Shown here piece by piece: positions 52,950 to 62,334 of a DNA stretch of 64,000 nucleotides. Every line of letters starts with the position of its first letter. The first letter of the stretch is position 1. A program made the translations under genes and the position numbers. Source of the DNA: Hamadaea flava. Its GTDB lineage: Bacteria; Actinomycetota; Actinomycetes; Mycobacteriales; Micromonosporaceae. Under the pieces are notes generated by a model. It worked only from the letters and a program-made list of their open reading frames with translations, made no database searches and was not told the DNA's origin. The stretch covers positions 4,960,001 through 5,024,000 of the forward strand of contig NZ_JAMZDZ010000001.1 in assembly GCF_024172085.1 (NCBI RefSeq). The letters run 5' to 3'.

Positions 52950-55900
52950 CCTGCCCGATCTGCGGCACGGTGGCGGTACCCGGGGCCAACTTCTGCCACA
53001 ACTGCGGTGCGGCGCTGCCCGGCGCGGCGGACCTGCCGCAGGCCGAGCGGCGGAACGTGACCGTGCTCTTCGGCGACCTCTCCGACTTCACCTCCTGGTC
53101 GGAGGAGCTGGACCCGGAGCGGGTCGGCGCGGTGACCGACCGGGTCATGTCGGCGCTCGCCGGTGCGGTGAAGACCTTCGGCGGGCACGTCGACAAGCTG
53201 ACCGGGGACGGGATCATGGCCGTCTTCGGCGCTCCGGTCGCGCACGAGGACGACGTCGAGCGGGCCGTTCGCGCGGCGCTGTCGATGCAGCGGGCCGTTC
53301 GCCGGGTGCTCGACGACGAGCGGGGCGGCGGCGCTCCGCTTGGGCTGCGCGTCGGGCTCAACACCGGCGAGGTCATCGCCGGAGTCCAGGCGGGGCTGGA
53401 GTACACCGTCATCGGCGACACCGTGAACACCGCCGCCCGGCTGGCCGACGCCGCCGCGATCGGCGCGGTGTACGCCGGTGCGCGTACCGCCTCGGCGACC
53501 CGGCACCTGGCCGGCTGGCGGGAGCTGCGGCCACTGCGGCTGAAGGGCAAACGCGATCCGGTCGAGACGTTCGAGCTGCTCGGCCTGCACGACGCGCCCG
53601 GCACCCGGAGCGGCATCGGCGATGAGGCCCCCTACGTCGGGCGCGAAGCCGAGCTGGGCCGGGTGATCGGCCGGCTCGCCGAGGTCATCGACCGGGCGCA
53701 GCCGCGTGTCCTGGTCATGACGGCCGAGGCGGGCATCGGCAAGACCCGGTTCGCGGCCGAGGTCGAGCGGTACGCGGCCGGGTACGACATCGGGCCCGGC
53801 CGGTTCGCCACCCGCCGGATCGACACCGGGACCCGGGTGCTGTCGGTCCACTGTGCCGCTTTCGGCGAGCGCCGCCGGCTGGCGCCGCTGGCCGACCTGG
53901 TCCGCACCGCGATCGGGCTGCCTGTCGACGCCACGTCGACCGCGTTGACGCGACCCGCCGTGGAGGAACGGCTGCGGCGACTGTCCAGCCGCCTCGCCAC
54001 CCGGGTGGGTCCGGAGCAGCCCGTACCCGAGATCCCGACCGAGTATCTGCTGACCCTCCTGGGGGTGGCCGCCGACCCGGCGTCCGGTGCGCCCGCGATC
54101 GGCGACGGGCTGCCGGACGGCGTGGAGCGTACGGGGGTCGACATCAAGGTCCTCGCGACCGCCGTCGCCCAGCTGCTCTCGGCGCTGACGTTGGAGTCGC
54201 CGCTCGTCGTGATCGTGGACGACCTGCATGACGCGACTCCGGAGACAGTGGACGCCCTCGGCGTCATGCTGGAGGAACTCGACGGTCCGGTGCTGGTGGT
54301 TCTGCTGGGCCGCCCGGAGTTGGTGCGTACCGCCGGTCTGCTGACCCGGCTCGCCGACGCCGAGGTGCAGGCGTTGCCGCCGCTGCGGGGCGCCGACGCC
54401 GCCCGGTTGCTGTCGAGCTACCTCCGGGGCGGCCGCCTGCCGCAGGCCGACGAGGACCGGCTGCTCGCGACCGCGCAGGGTAATCCCTTCTACCTGGCCG
54501 AACTGGTCACGCTGCTCATGGAGCGCGGTGCGCTCACCCGTGGGCCGAGTCCGCGCTCGGCGACCCGCCCGGTCGAGACCGACGGCGACACGAAGTGGCG
54601 GCTCACCCCGGGGTCGCTGGACGCCCGGCTGCTCTCCCGGGATCTGGCCGCGGTGCTCGCCGCGCGTATCGACGCGCTGCCGCCCGACGCCCGTTCGGTG
54701 CTGCGGGACGCGGCGGTCGTCGGTGACAGCACGCCGGCCGGAGCCCTGGAGGCGTTGCGGGAACGGCGTTCGTCCCGGGACGGCCGCCCGGCCGCGGTCG
54801 TCGCGGTGGAACTCGACCGGGCGGTGGACGAACTGCTCGCCCGGCGCATGCTGCGACGCCAGCGCGGCGGGTACGCCTTCGCCACCCCACTGCTGCGGGA
54901 GGCGGCGTACGCCGGGATCTCCAAGGCGGATCTGGCCGAGCGGCACGCGTTCCTCACCGAGTGGGCCGCCCGGGGGCTGCTCACCGACCAGGTCGGCCAG
55001 CGCTCCGATGCCGAGCTGGACCGCACTTCTGGCGGCTCGCGCCAGCATTCCCCGGCTTGGATCGCGCCGAGTGGCCGGGCGTTGCCCCCGTCGCTGGCAG
55101 GCTTCTCCGACGACGCCCGCGACGAGTTCATCGCCGAGCACGCCGAACGGGCGGCCTTCCTCGCCGACGCGATCCGACTGCGACCGGATTCGTCCGCGCG
55201 GTCGGTCGCGACGCTCGGCGTCGCCGCGCTCGGCCGGTCGGCGACCCGGGCCACCCACGCCGGTGAGCCGGTCACCGCGCTCGACCTGACCGCCCGGGCC
55301 CGCAAGCTCGCCACCACCGGTTCGGTGCCGCTGCCGGTGCAGATCTGGCTGGTCCACACCCGGGCGCTGCTCCAGTCGGGCCGCCCGGCCGAGGCCCTGG
55401 TCGAGGCGGAGAAGATCGCCGCGAACGCGGGCGACGACGGCCGCGCTCGCGCTGCCGCTCTGCTGCTGGCCGGGCGCGCCCATCGGGAGCTGGGCGACCC
55501 CGCCCGGGGCTCGGAATGCTGGCACGAGGCGCTGACCGTGGCGACCGCGGTGGACGCTCCGGCCGAACGCGCCGAAGCGATGCGCCGCCTGGGCATGGCG
55601 GACTTCCTCAACGGGCGGCTGGCCGACGCGGGCAGCCGCTTCACGGCGGCGTACCAGGTCGCCGTGGCCGCCGGGGATCGCCGGTCGCAGGCCTGGTCGT
55701 TGCAGAACCTCGCGTGGGTCACCACGACCCGGGGCGACTTCGCCGGGGCGGACGCGGCGCTGGCCCGAGCGGCCCGGCTGTTCGCCGAACTGCACGACCC
55801 GGTCGGGCGGGCTTGGCTGCGGGGTGCGCTCGCGTTCAACCGGCTGCTCTCCGGACGGCTCCGGGACGCCCAGCGGCTCGCCCGCGTGTTCCTGCCGTTC

Positions 55901-56599
55901 GGGGAGCGCGTCGGCGAGGTGTGGGCGGTCGGCACCCTCCGGGCCGTCGATGCGTACGCCGCCGCCGAGCTGGGCGAACTCGACTCCGCCGACCGTGACG
56001 CCCGGCGGGCGTACCGCGACTTCGCCGCCGCCAACGATCTCTGGGGACGCGGGTTCGCCCTGGTCGTCCGGGGTGTCATCGCGCGGGAGCTGAACGAGCT
56101 GGGGCACGCCGCCGACCTGCTCAGCGATGCCCTGGAATACGGCGAGCGAGTCAACCACCCCCTCCTGCTCGGCATGGCCGGGAGCATCCGCGGCTTCATC
56201 AGCCTGGAGCAGGGCGACCCGGAAGGCGCCGAGCGCGACGCCCGGCGGGTGCTGACGCTGACCCGGGCGCACGGCGTACTGGAGTCGGCGCAGGTCGGGC
56301 CCAAGGCGCTGCTCGGTGCGGCGCATCTGGCCAGTGGCCGCGTACGCGAGGCGCTCGACGTGCTGCGCCCGTTGGCCGAAGCGCCGTACGCACCGTCGAT
56401 GCTGTTCGCCCGTCGGCAGGCGGTCGCCCTGTACGCCCGGGCCCTGCTCGCGGACGGCCGACCGGCGGAGGCGCTGGAGCAGGCTCGGCTCGCCGTCGGA
56501 CTCCGGGCCGACGATGTGCGTAGTCGCGTCTCGGCCGAACGGGTCCTTGCGGCCTGCGAGTCGGCGATGGGATATCCGGCCGCATCTACGAGCCGCTAA
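52946..56599 (+). CDS. Class III adenylate cyclase with AAA ATPase and TPR domains
   Basis: 1217 residues. A zinc ribbon (Cys 3, 6, 17, 20) leads into a class III cyclase domain (~35-200). Catalytic features are present: FGDLSDFT and the second metal Asp, the substrate-specifying Lys in DKLTGDGIMAVFG, and VIGDTVNTAAR with the transition-state Asn and Arg. An ATPase domain of the signal-transduction AAA/STAND type (~225-560) has Walker A AEAGIGKT at 260-267. The C-terminal third (~830-1217) is TPR-like repeats for protein interaction. It starts overlapping the MBL stop. It should make cAMP; the cAMP receptor gene crp is 5.9 kb away. Confidence 0.93.
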   Translation: MTCPICGTVAVPGANFCHNCGAALPGAADLPQAERRNVTVLFGDLSDFTSWSEELDPERVGAVTDRVMSALAGAVKTFGGHVDKLTGDGIMAVFGAPVAHEDDVERAVRAALSMQRAVRRVLDDERGGGAPLGLRVGLNTGEVIAGVQAGLEYTVIGDTVNTAARLADAAAIGAVYAGARTASATRHLAGWRELRPLRLKGKRDPVETFELLGLHDAPGTRSGIGDEAPYVGREAELGRVIGRLAEVIDRAQPRVLVMTAEAGIGKTRFAAEVERYAAGYDIGPGRFATRRIDTGTRVLSVHCAAFGERRRLAPLADLVRTAIGLPVDATSTALTRPAVEERLRRLSSRLATRVGPEQPVPEIPTEYLLTLLGVAADPASGAPAIGDGLPDGVERTGVDIKVLATAVAQLLSALTLESPLVVIVDDLHDATPETVDALGVMLEELDGPVLVVLLGRPELVRTAGLLTRLADAEVQALPPLRGADAARLLSSYLRGGRLPQADEDRLLATAQGNPFYLAELVTLLMERGALTRGPSPRSATRPVETDGDTKWRLTPGSLDARLLSRDLAAVLAARIDALPPDARSVLRDAAVVGDSTPAGALEALRERRSSRDGRPAAVVAVELDRAVDELLARRMLRRQRGGYAFATPLLREAAYAGISKADLAERHAFLTEWAARGLLTDQVGQRSDAELDRTSGGSRQHSPAWIAPSGRALPPSLAGFSDDARDEFIAEHAERAAFLADAIRLRPDSSARSVATLGVAALGRSATRATHAGEPVTALDLTARARKLATTGSVPLPVQIWLVHTRALLQSGRPAEALVEAEKIAANAGDDGRARAAALLLAGRAHRELGDPARGSECWHEALTVATAVDAPAERAEAMRRLGMADFLNGRLADAGSRFTAAYQVAVAAGDRRSQAWSLQNLAWVTTTRGDFAGADAALARAARLFAELHDPVGRAWLRGALAFNRLLSGRLRDAQRLARVFLPFGERVGEVWAVGTLRAVDAYAAAELGELDSADRDARRAYRDFAAANDLWGRGFALVVRGVIARELNELGHAADLLSDALEYGERVNHPLLLGMAGSIRGFISLEQGDPEGAERDARRVLTLTRAHGVLESAQVGPKALLGAAHLASGRVREALDVLRPLAEAPYAPSMLFARRQAVALYARALLADGRPAEALEQARLAVGLRADDVRSRVSAERVLAACESAMGYPAASTSR

Positions 56600-56609
56600 G
56601 TTCTCCCCT

Positions 56610-57515
56610 GTGAGCACACCCGTCATCCCCGGCCTCGGCGAGCTTCAGCTGCTCGCCCGGGGCGGCTACGCGACGATCTATCGTGCCGCCCAGGGTTCGG
56701 TCGGCCGGGAGGTCGCCGTCAAGGTCGAGAATCGCACCCTCGACGACGAGCACGATCGTCGCCGGTTCCTTCGTGAGGCGCACGCCGCCGGGCGGATGTC
56801 GTCGCACCCGTTCGTCGTCGACCTCTTCGACGCCGGTGTCCTCGACGACGGCCGGCCCTTCCTGGTGATGGAGCTGTGCGCCGAGTCGTACGCCGACCGC
56901 ATGAAGCGCGGCGTGCTCATCGCCAGCGAGGTCCGCGAGCTGGGCGTCAAGCTGGCCGGAGTGCTCGCCGACGCGCACGACCTCGGCGTCCTGCATCGGG
57001 ACGTGAAACCGGCGAACATCCTGGTCAGCTCCTTCGGTGAGCCGGCCCTGGCCGACTTCGGCCTGGCCATCCTGGTCGAGCTGCGGGACCCGACGGTGAA
57101 CCTGGAGATCCTCACTCCGGCGTACGCGCCGCCGGAGATGTTCGACCGCGCCCGCCCGGCGCCCTCGGCCGACGTCTACGCACTCTGCGCGACCCTGTAC
57201 GCCCTGCTGACCGGGGCTCCGCCCCGCTGGCGGGACGAGGCGATGGGCGGCATCGCCGCCCTGCTCGAACTGTTCGGCGAACCCATCCCGGACGTCCCCG
57301 GCGCGCCGAACGAGCTGGTCGAGGTGCTGCGGACGGGGATGGCGAACGATCCCGAGCATCGGCCGACCGCCCGCGAGCTGATCGCCCGGCTCAAGGAACT
57401 TGATCACACCGAGGGCGTGGTGCCCAAGCCGCGCCGGTCGCCGGGGGACGAGCCGACCGAGGCCACGCCCCGTCGCTGGTCGCTCGCCCGGCTGTTCGGG
57501 CTGGATACCGCTTAA
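56610..57515 (+). CDS. Serine/threonine protein kinase
   Basis: 301 residues, a minimal eukaryotic-like kinase. Gly loop LARGGYATIYRA, Lys38 in VAVKVE, HRD at 129-131 (HRDVKPANIL), DFG at 149-151, YAPPEMF. A short basic tail (RSPGDEPTEATPRRWSLARLFGL) with no transmembrane helix or PASTA, so cytoplasmic. GTG 56610 starts ten bases after the cyclase gene's stop, so the two are co-transcribed. Phosphorylation of the cyclase or another locus product is possible. Confidence 0.92.
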   Translation: MSTPVIPGLGELQLLARGGYATIYRAAQGSVGREVAVKVENRTLDDEHDRRRFLREAHAAGRMSSHPFVVDLFDAGVLDDGRPFLVMELCAESYADRMKRGVLIASEVRELGVKLAGVLADAHDLGVLHRDVKPANILVSSFGEPALADFGLAILVELRDPTVNLEILTPAYAPPEMFDRARPAPSADVYALCATLYALLTGAPPRWRDEAMGGIAALLELFGEPIPDVPGAPNELVEVLRTGMANDPEHRPTARELIARLKELDHTEGVVPKPRRSPGDEPTEATPRRWSLARLFGLDTA

Positions 57516-57617
57516 CGCGCCAGTCGGGCACAACACGCCAATCGTGCGTACCGGTCTTCAAGAACCACTCGTTGTCGTGTTGTCGACTGCGGTGGAGAAG
57601 ATGGACTTAGGGCGGAC

Positions 57618-59138
57618 ATGGCGATTCTCGAGACCAGCCTGGATCCCCGGACACCGTCTTATCTGGACAACCGTGGTCTCATGACGGCTGCCCTCGGCGA
57701 GGTCGAGACGGCCTTCGCGCGGGCCGTCGAGGGCGGCGGGGAGAAGCACGTCACCCGGCATCACGCGCGCGGCAAACTGCTTCCGCGGGAACGCATCGAA
57801 CTGCTGGTCGACCGGGACAGCGCCTTCCTCGAACTGTCCACCCTGGCGGGCTACGGCACCGGTCGGCCGGTGGGCGCGGGCGTGGTCACCGGGCTCGCGG
57901 TCGTCGCCGGGCGGCCGTGCGTACTGACGGCCAGCGATCCCACCGTCCACGGGGGCTCGCTCAACGCGTACACGTTGCGGAAGCTCGCGCGGGCCGCGGA
58001 GATCGCCCTGGCCAACCGCCTGCCGCTGGTGAGTCTCGTGGAAAGCGACGGTCCGGACCCGGCGGGTGGCGGCGAGCTGCTGCTCGCCGGCGGTGCCTCG
58101 CTGCGCGACCAGGCCCTGCTCCGCGCGGCCGGAGTGCCCGCGATCTGCGCGGTGTTCGGCGTGGTCAGTGGCGTCACGCTGCCCGCGATCGCCGATCAGA
58201 CCATTTTGGTACGCGGACAGGCGCGCGTGCATCTGGCCGGTCCTCACCTGGTACGCGCGGCGACCGGGGAGTCCGTCGACGACGAGGCGCTCGGCGGTTC
58301 GACGCTGCACGCGACCCGGACGGGGATGGCGCACCAGCTGGCCGAGGACGAACGGGACGCGTTGCGCCTGGTACGCCTAGCCGTCGACCGGCTGTGCCCG
58401 GAGGTGACCGAGTCGCCGCGACAGGTGGTCGCACCCCGGCACGAGCCCGAGGATCTGCTGGCCGTTGCCCGGGGCGACGACGCGTTCGATCCCCGGGAGA
58501 TCCTGGCCCGCGTGCTCGACGCGAGCCAGTTCGACGAGGTCGCCCCATTGTTCGGGGAACGGCTGCGGACCGGCTTCGGCTCGGTGCACGGCCATCGGAT
58601 CGGCGTCATCGCCAGTGCGGGCCCGCTGCTGGGCGTGGACGAGGCCACCAAGGCGGCCCGGTTCGTGCAGCTCGCCGCGGCGGCCCGGGTGCCGCTGGTG
58701 TTCCTGCCCAACACCAGGGGATTCGGGCTGGGCGTGGCGCAGGAGGGCGGCGGCATCTCGGTACACGCCGCCGCGCTCGTGCAGACCATCGCGACCTGCC
58801 CCGTCCCGATGATCACGATCGCCGTCGGCGGCGCGCACGGTTCGGCCGGTCAGGTGCTCGGCGGACGCTCGATGCGGCCCCGTTTCCTGTTCAGCTGGCC
58901 GAACGCGCGCGCCGCGGTGTTGCCGCCGGACCAGTTGGAGGCGGTCGCCGTGCACCGGACGGCGGTCGACGAGACCGGAGCCGGCACCCCCGACATCCCG
59001 CCGGCCAGCGCGCTGCACGAGTCCGGCCTGCTGCACGACGACGGCGTCATCGACCCCCGCGACACCCGTACGGTGCTCGGCATCTGCCTGTCGGTCCTGC
59101 CCTCGATCGGGGCGACGTCCACTTTGGGGGGAGCATGA
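57618..59138 (+). CDS. Biotin-dependent carboxylase, carboxyltransferase subunit
   Basis: 506 residues, two crotonase-fold halves of the carboxyltransferase family (AccD/MccB/PccB type). N half: HARGKLLPRERIELLVDRDSAFLEL, VGAGVVTGLAVVAGRPCVL, GAG-type oxyanion loops; C half: FVQLAAAARVPLVFLPNTRGFGLG and QVLGGRSMRPRFLFSWPNARAAVLPP. Acyl-CoA specificity is not clear. Stop overlaps the biotin carboxylase start by ATGA, so they form a two-subunit enzyme. Similar to MCC/GCC-type pairs. Confidence 0.9.
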   Translation: MAILETSLDPRTPSYLDNRGLMTAALGEVETAFARAVEGGGEKHVTRHHARGKLLPRERIELLVDRDSAFLELSTLAGYGTGRPVGAGVVTGLAVVAGRPCVLTASDPTVHGGSLNAYTLRKLARAAEIALANRLPLVSLVESDGPDPAGGGELLLAGGASLRDQALLRAAGVPAICAVFGVVSGVTLPAIADQTILVRGQARVHLAGPHLVRAATGESVDDEALGGSTLHATRTGMAHQLAEDERDALRLVRLAVDRLCPEVTESPRQVVAPRHEPEDLLAVARGDDAFDPREILARVLDASQFDEVAPLFGERLRTGFGSVHGHRIGVIASAGPLLGVDEATKAARFVQLAAAARVPLVFLPNTRGFGLGVAQEGGGISVHAAALVQTIATCPVPMITIAVGGAHGSAGQVLGGRSMRPRFLFSWPNARAAVLPPDQLEAVAVHRTAVDETGAGTPDIPPASALHESGLLHDDGVIDPRDTRTVLGICLSVLPSIGATSTLGGA

Positions 59139-61153
59139 TCAGGCGGTTGCTCGTCGCCAACCGCGGCGAGGTCGCGCGGCGCATCTTCGCCACCTGCCGG
59201 ACCATCGGAATCGAGACGGTCGCCGTCTACTCCGATCCGGACGCGAACGCCCCGTACGTCGCCGAGGCCGACTACGCCGTCCATCTGCCGGGGGCCGCGC
59301 CCAGCGCCACCTACTTGCGCGGCGACCTGATCATCGCGGCCGCCCGCAAGACGCTGGCCGATGCGATCCACCCCGGATACGGCTTCCTCGCCGAGAACCC
59401 GGACTTCGCCGAGGCGGTCGCCGAGGCCGGCCTGCTCTGGATCGGCCCGCCCGCCAAGGTCATCGAGGTGATGGGGGACAAGGTCGACGCCAAGGCGCTG
59501 CTCGCCGAGGCCGACGTGCCGACCCTGCCCAGCTGGACGGATCCCGACCAGGTCGACGAGTTCCCGGTGCTGGTGAAGGCGTCCACCGGCGGCGGTGGGC
59601 GGGGGATGCGGATCGTCCGCGAGCGCGCCGTCCTGGCCGAGGCCGTCTCGTCGGCCCGCCGGGAGGCGTTCGGCGCGTTCGGCGACGGGGACGTGTTCTG
59701 CGAGAAGTACATCGAGGGCGCGCGCCACATCGAGGTGCAGGTCCTGGCCGACCAGCAGGGCGGGATCGTCACCCTGGGCGAACGGGAGTGCTCGATCCAG
59801 CGCCGGCACCAGAAGGTCATCGAGGAGACGCCGTCGCCGGTGGTGACGCCGGAGCTGCGTGAGCACCTGTGCCGGGCGGCCATCGCGGCCGCGCAGGCGG
59901 TCGGCTACGTCGGCGTCGGCACGGTGGAGTTCCTGCTGACCCCGAACGGCGACTTCTACTTCCTGGAGATGAGCACCCGGCTCCAGGTCGAGCACGCCGT
60001 CACCGAATGCGTGACCGGCGTCGACCTGGTCCGGATGCAGATCGTCGTGGCCGAAGGCGGGCCGCTGCCGGTACTCACCCCGCCGCCGCTTCGCGGGCAC
60101 GCGATCGAGGCCCGACTGTGCGCCGAGGACCCGGCCGCCAACCATCTCCCGGCCACCGGCGAGATCCACCGGCTGGAGATCCCCGGCGTCGCGGGACGGT
60201 TCAGCATTCTGACCGCACCCGGCATCCGCCTGGACAGCGGGGTCGAACCGGGTTCCGTGATCGGCGTCCACTACGACTCGCTGCTCGCCAAGATCGTGGC
60301 GTGGGCGCCGACCCGGCCCGAGGCCGCCCGGCTGCTCGCCGCCACCCTGGCCCGAGCGCGGATCCACGGCGTCGTCACCAACCGGGACCTGCTGGTGCGT
60401 ACGCTGCGCCACCCGACCTTCCTGGCCGGGCAGACCGACACCTCGATGCTCGACCGGCATCCCGAGGTGCTCGCCCCACTCCTGTCCAGCGTGGACGCCG
60501 TACGCCTGTCCTGCCTCGCCGCCGCGTTGGGGGCGGCCGCTGAACGGCGAAACGGCGCGGCCTGGCAGGCCAGCATTCCGTCGGGCTGGCGAAACGTCCC
60601 CACCGCCGCCCAGACCGCCGTCTACGAGGGACCGGCGGGGCCGGTCGAGGTCGGGTACCGCTTCTCGCGTACCGGAGCGCTGGCCCAATGGTGGGTACGC
60701 GCCGTCGACCCGGAAGATCTCGAACTGGCCCCGCTGGGCCAACCCGGGCTCTCCGAAGACCATCCGCCGGTGGCGGTGGTGTCGGCGACCCCGACGCTGG
60801 TCGTCCTCGACGTCATCGGCATCCTGCTCGCCGTCCACCTGCATCGGGTGGGCGCGGTGACCTACGTGGACAGTGTCGAAGGCTCGCTCGCGCTGACCGA
60901 ACTGCCCCGCTTCCCCCTACCGGGATCGGAACTCGCCGAAGGGGCGTTGACCGCTCCACTGCCCGGCGCGGTCGGCCGCGTACTGGTCGTGCCCGGCCAG
61001 CGGGTGGACATCGGCGAACTGCTGATGACCGTCGAGGCGATGAAGCTGGAGCACCCGGTGCACGCACCCGCCGCCGGCATCGTCACCGCTCTCCCCGTGA
61101 CCGCAGGCTCCCAGGTGGACACCGGCACCGTCCTGGCCATCCTCACCCCCTAA
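59135..61153 (+). CDS. Biotin carboxylase with BCCP domain (alpha subunit)
   Basis: 672 residues. N-terminal biotin-carboxylase (~1-445): RRLLVANRGEVARRIF, IHPGYGFLAENPDFAEAV, ATP-grasp KASTGGGGRGMRIV, EKYIEGARHIEVQVLAD, FLEMSTRLQVEHAVTE. A middle region (~450-590) precedes a biotinyl domain with EAMKLEHPV, biotinyl-Lys at ~637 (canonical AMKM is AMKL here). Together with the upstream carboxyltransferase it carboxylates an acyl-CoA. GTG/ATG at 59135 overlaps the previous stop. Second gene of the carboxylase operon. Confidence 0.93.
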   Translation: MIRRLLVANRGEVARRIFATCRTIGIETVAVYSDPDANAPYVAEADYAVHLPGAAPSATYLRGDLIIAAARKTLADAIHPGYGFLAENPDFAEAVAEAGLLWIGPPAKVIEVMGDKVDAKALLAEADVPTLPSWTDPDQVDEFPVLVKASTGGGGRGMRIVRERAVLAEAVSSARREAFGAFGDGDVFCEKYIEGARHIEVQVLADQQGGIVTLGERECSIQRRHQKVIEETPSPVVTPELREHLCRAAIAAAQAVGYVGVGTVEFLLTPNGDFYFLEMSTRLQVEHAVTECVTGVDLVRMQIVVAEGGPLPVLTPPPLRGHAIEARLCAEDPAANHLPATGEIHRLEIPGVAGRFSILTAPGIRLDSGVEPGSVIGVHYDSLLAKIVAWAPTRPEAARLLAATLARARIHGVVTNRDLLVRTLRHPTFLAGQTDTSMLDRHPEVLAPLLSSVDAVRLSCLAAALGAAAERRNGAAWQASIPSGWRNVPTAAQTAVYEGPAGPVEVGYRFSRTGALAQWWVRAVDPEDLELAPLGQPGLSEDHPPVAVVSATPTLVVLDVIGILLAVHLHRVGAVTYVDSVEGSLALTELPRFPLPGSELAEGALTAPLPGAVGRVLVVPGQRVDIGELLMTVEAMKLEHPVHAPAAGIVTALPVTAGSQVDTGTVLAILTP

Positions 61154-61215
61154 CTCCCCCGACTTTGCGCGTGGCTCCCCCGACTTTCCGCGTGGCTCCC
61201 CCGACTTTCCGCGTG
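61154..61215. repeat. 21-nt tandem repeat at the edge of R3
   Basis: CTCCCCCGACTTTGCGCGTGG at 61154-61174, a copy at 61175-61195 (TTTCC in place of TTTGC), and a third at 61196-61215 that runs into GATCATGAAC. Third instance of tandem units at the same element edge. Confidence 0.93.
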
Positions 61216-61295
61216 ATCATGAACCTATGGTCGTGATCGACCGGGTGGTTTCAAGTCCGCGGCATCCTGATCGACTCCCTAGCGGCCTGATCAAC
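61206..61295 (+). repeat. GATCATGAAC repeat, copy R3 (class 2)
   Basis: TTTCCGCGTGATCATGAAC, TATGGTCGTGATCGACCGGG, then a diverged middle, then CCTGATCGACTCC and GCGGCCTGATCAAC. It lies between the stops of the convergent carboxylase (61153) and chaplin (61460) genes. Confidence 0.88.
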
Positions 61296-61311
61296 AAGCC
61301 CGAATGCGAAG

Positions 61312-61362
61312 GAGCCGCCGACCCGCGGGGACTGGATGGTGGTCCCCGCCGATCGGCGGCTC
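61312..61362 (-). terminator. Terminator downstream of the chaplin gene
   Basis: GAGCCGCCGA (61312-61321) and TCGGCGGCTC (61353-61362), with an inner GGGAC/GTCCC pair, form a long stem. It is ~100 nt beyond the leftward chaplin stop. Confidence 0.65.
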
Positions 61363-61459
61363 GTGCGAAAGGGCGGTGCTGCCGGTCTGCCGGGCTGTCC
61401 ACCGGAGTGACGTTGCAGTGTCTGCCGCTTGAAACCTCCGGCAGACCGGCCGTTCGGGA

Positions 61460-61853
61460 TTACTGCTGGCCGGAGGACCCGCCGACGCTCGACGCCGTCG
61501 CGGAGCCGAGTACGCCGATCGCGTTCCCGCTGATGTTCACCGGGATCTGGATCGGGGCGTACACCTGGGTGCCGTTCAGGACCCCGATGTTGCCCGTGCT
61601 GACGAGCGTCGGGCTGCCGTGACCGTGGTCGTCGTGGCCGCTGGGGCAGCCGCACGGACGCGGCTTGCCCTTGCCCTCGGTCGGGGCGCCGGTGCTCTCC
61701 AGCATCTCGGTGGCGGGCCGGCCGCCGAGCAGACCGGCCGCCGGGCCGGAGCCTCCGAGCAGGTCGCCGACCACGGGCAGGCCGGAGCCGTCGGTGAGGC
61801 CGCCGAGCAGGCTGCCTACGACCGGCAGTCCGTCGACCAGACCCTCGGCAGGA
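61460..61853 (-). pseudogene. Out-of-frame 3' part of the chaplin gene (third domain)
   Basis: Reads in a different frame from the preceding chaplin sequence, starting near 61853 (EGLVDGLPVVGSLLGG...) and ending at 61460. Contains a spacer (~60 residues) with His/Cys-rich CGCPSGHDDHGHG and then a third chaplin-like domain (LVSTGNIGVLNGTQVYAPIQ...). Joining frames needs one extra base, giving an intact gene of 287 codons. The only ATG in this frame (61774) has no signal peptide, so it is not a separate gene. Either a real frameshift or a sequencing error. The domain has Ser in place of both chaplin Cys. Confidence 0.75.
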
Positions 61854-62319
61854 CGCCCGCCTCGGTGGACTCCTTCGTGTAGTGCCCGCCCGGCTTGGTC
61901 TTGCCGGTGATGGTCGCCGAGGCGCCGCCCTCACATCCGGCGTACGCCTGGCCGAGGACCGCGACGGCGTTGCCGCAGACGTCGACCGGGACCTGAATCG
62001 GGGCGATGATCTGGGTGCCGTTGCCGATCCCGATGTTCGGGCCGGTCTTGGCCTGGTAGTGCGCCCAGCCCCACTCGGGGGAGAGCATGGCGGCCGAGCC
62101 GCCGACGCAGCCCGCACCGGCTGCGCCGCCGACGGCGACAGCGTTGCCGCAGACGTCGATCGGGGCCTGGACGGGCAGCAGGACCTGAGTGCCGTTGAGG
62201 ATGCCAACGTTGTCGCTGCTGACCAACGTGGCGTCGGCGTGAGCGGCGGTGCCGGTCGCCAGCAGCGCGCCGGCGGTCAGGGCGCCGGCGTTGAGTGAGC
62301 GTCGAACCCACGTCTTCAT
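61816..62319 (-). CDS. Chaplin-family protein, two domains (5' part, frameshifted)
   Basis: 167 residues. The signal peptide (~1-28, ending TAAHA) is followed by two chaplin domains. Domain 1: DNVGILNGTQVLLPVQAPIDVCGNAVAV with Cys57 and Cys71. Domain 2: NIGIGNGTQIIAPIQVPVDVCGNAVAVLGQ with Cys115 and Cys129. Chaplins assemble into hydrophobic amyloid-like films on aerial hyphae and spores. As read, the protein ends with an unrelated stretch (VLPRVWSTDCRS) from a frameshift; the true gene likely continues through 61460. Upstream, a long inverted repeat sits at 62335-62370. Confidence 0.85.
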   Translation of the reverse strand: MKTWVRRSLNAGALTAGALLATGTAAHADATLVSSDNVGILNGTQVLLPVQAPIDVCGNAVAVGGAAGAGCVGGSAAMLSPEWGWAHYQAKTGPNIGIGNGTQIIAPIQVPVDVCGNAVAVLGQAYAGCEGGASATITGKTKPGGHYTKESTEAGVLPRVWSTDCRS

Positions 62320-62334
62320 CGCGAGGGACCTTCT

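Noticed and set aside
52928-56626. A 1232-codon open frame on the - strand opposite the cyclase
   Set aside because: It is antisense to a well-supported cyclase with catalytic motifs; composition is Arg/Gly/Gln-rich, as is usual for shadow frames in GC-rich DNA.
61840-61870. Programmed frameshift in the chaplin gene
   Set aside because: No slippery heptamer or obvious stimulatory structure; error or mutation is simpler.
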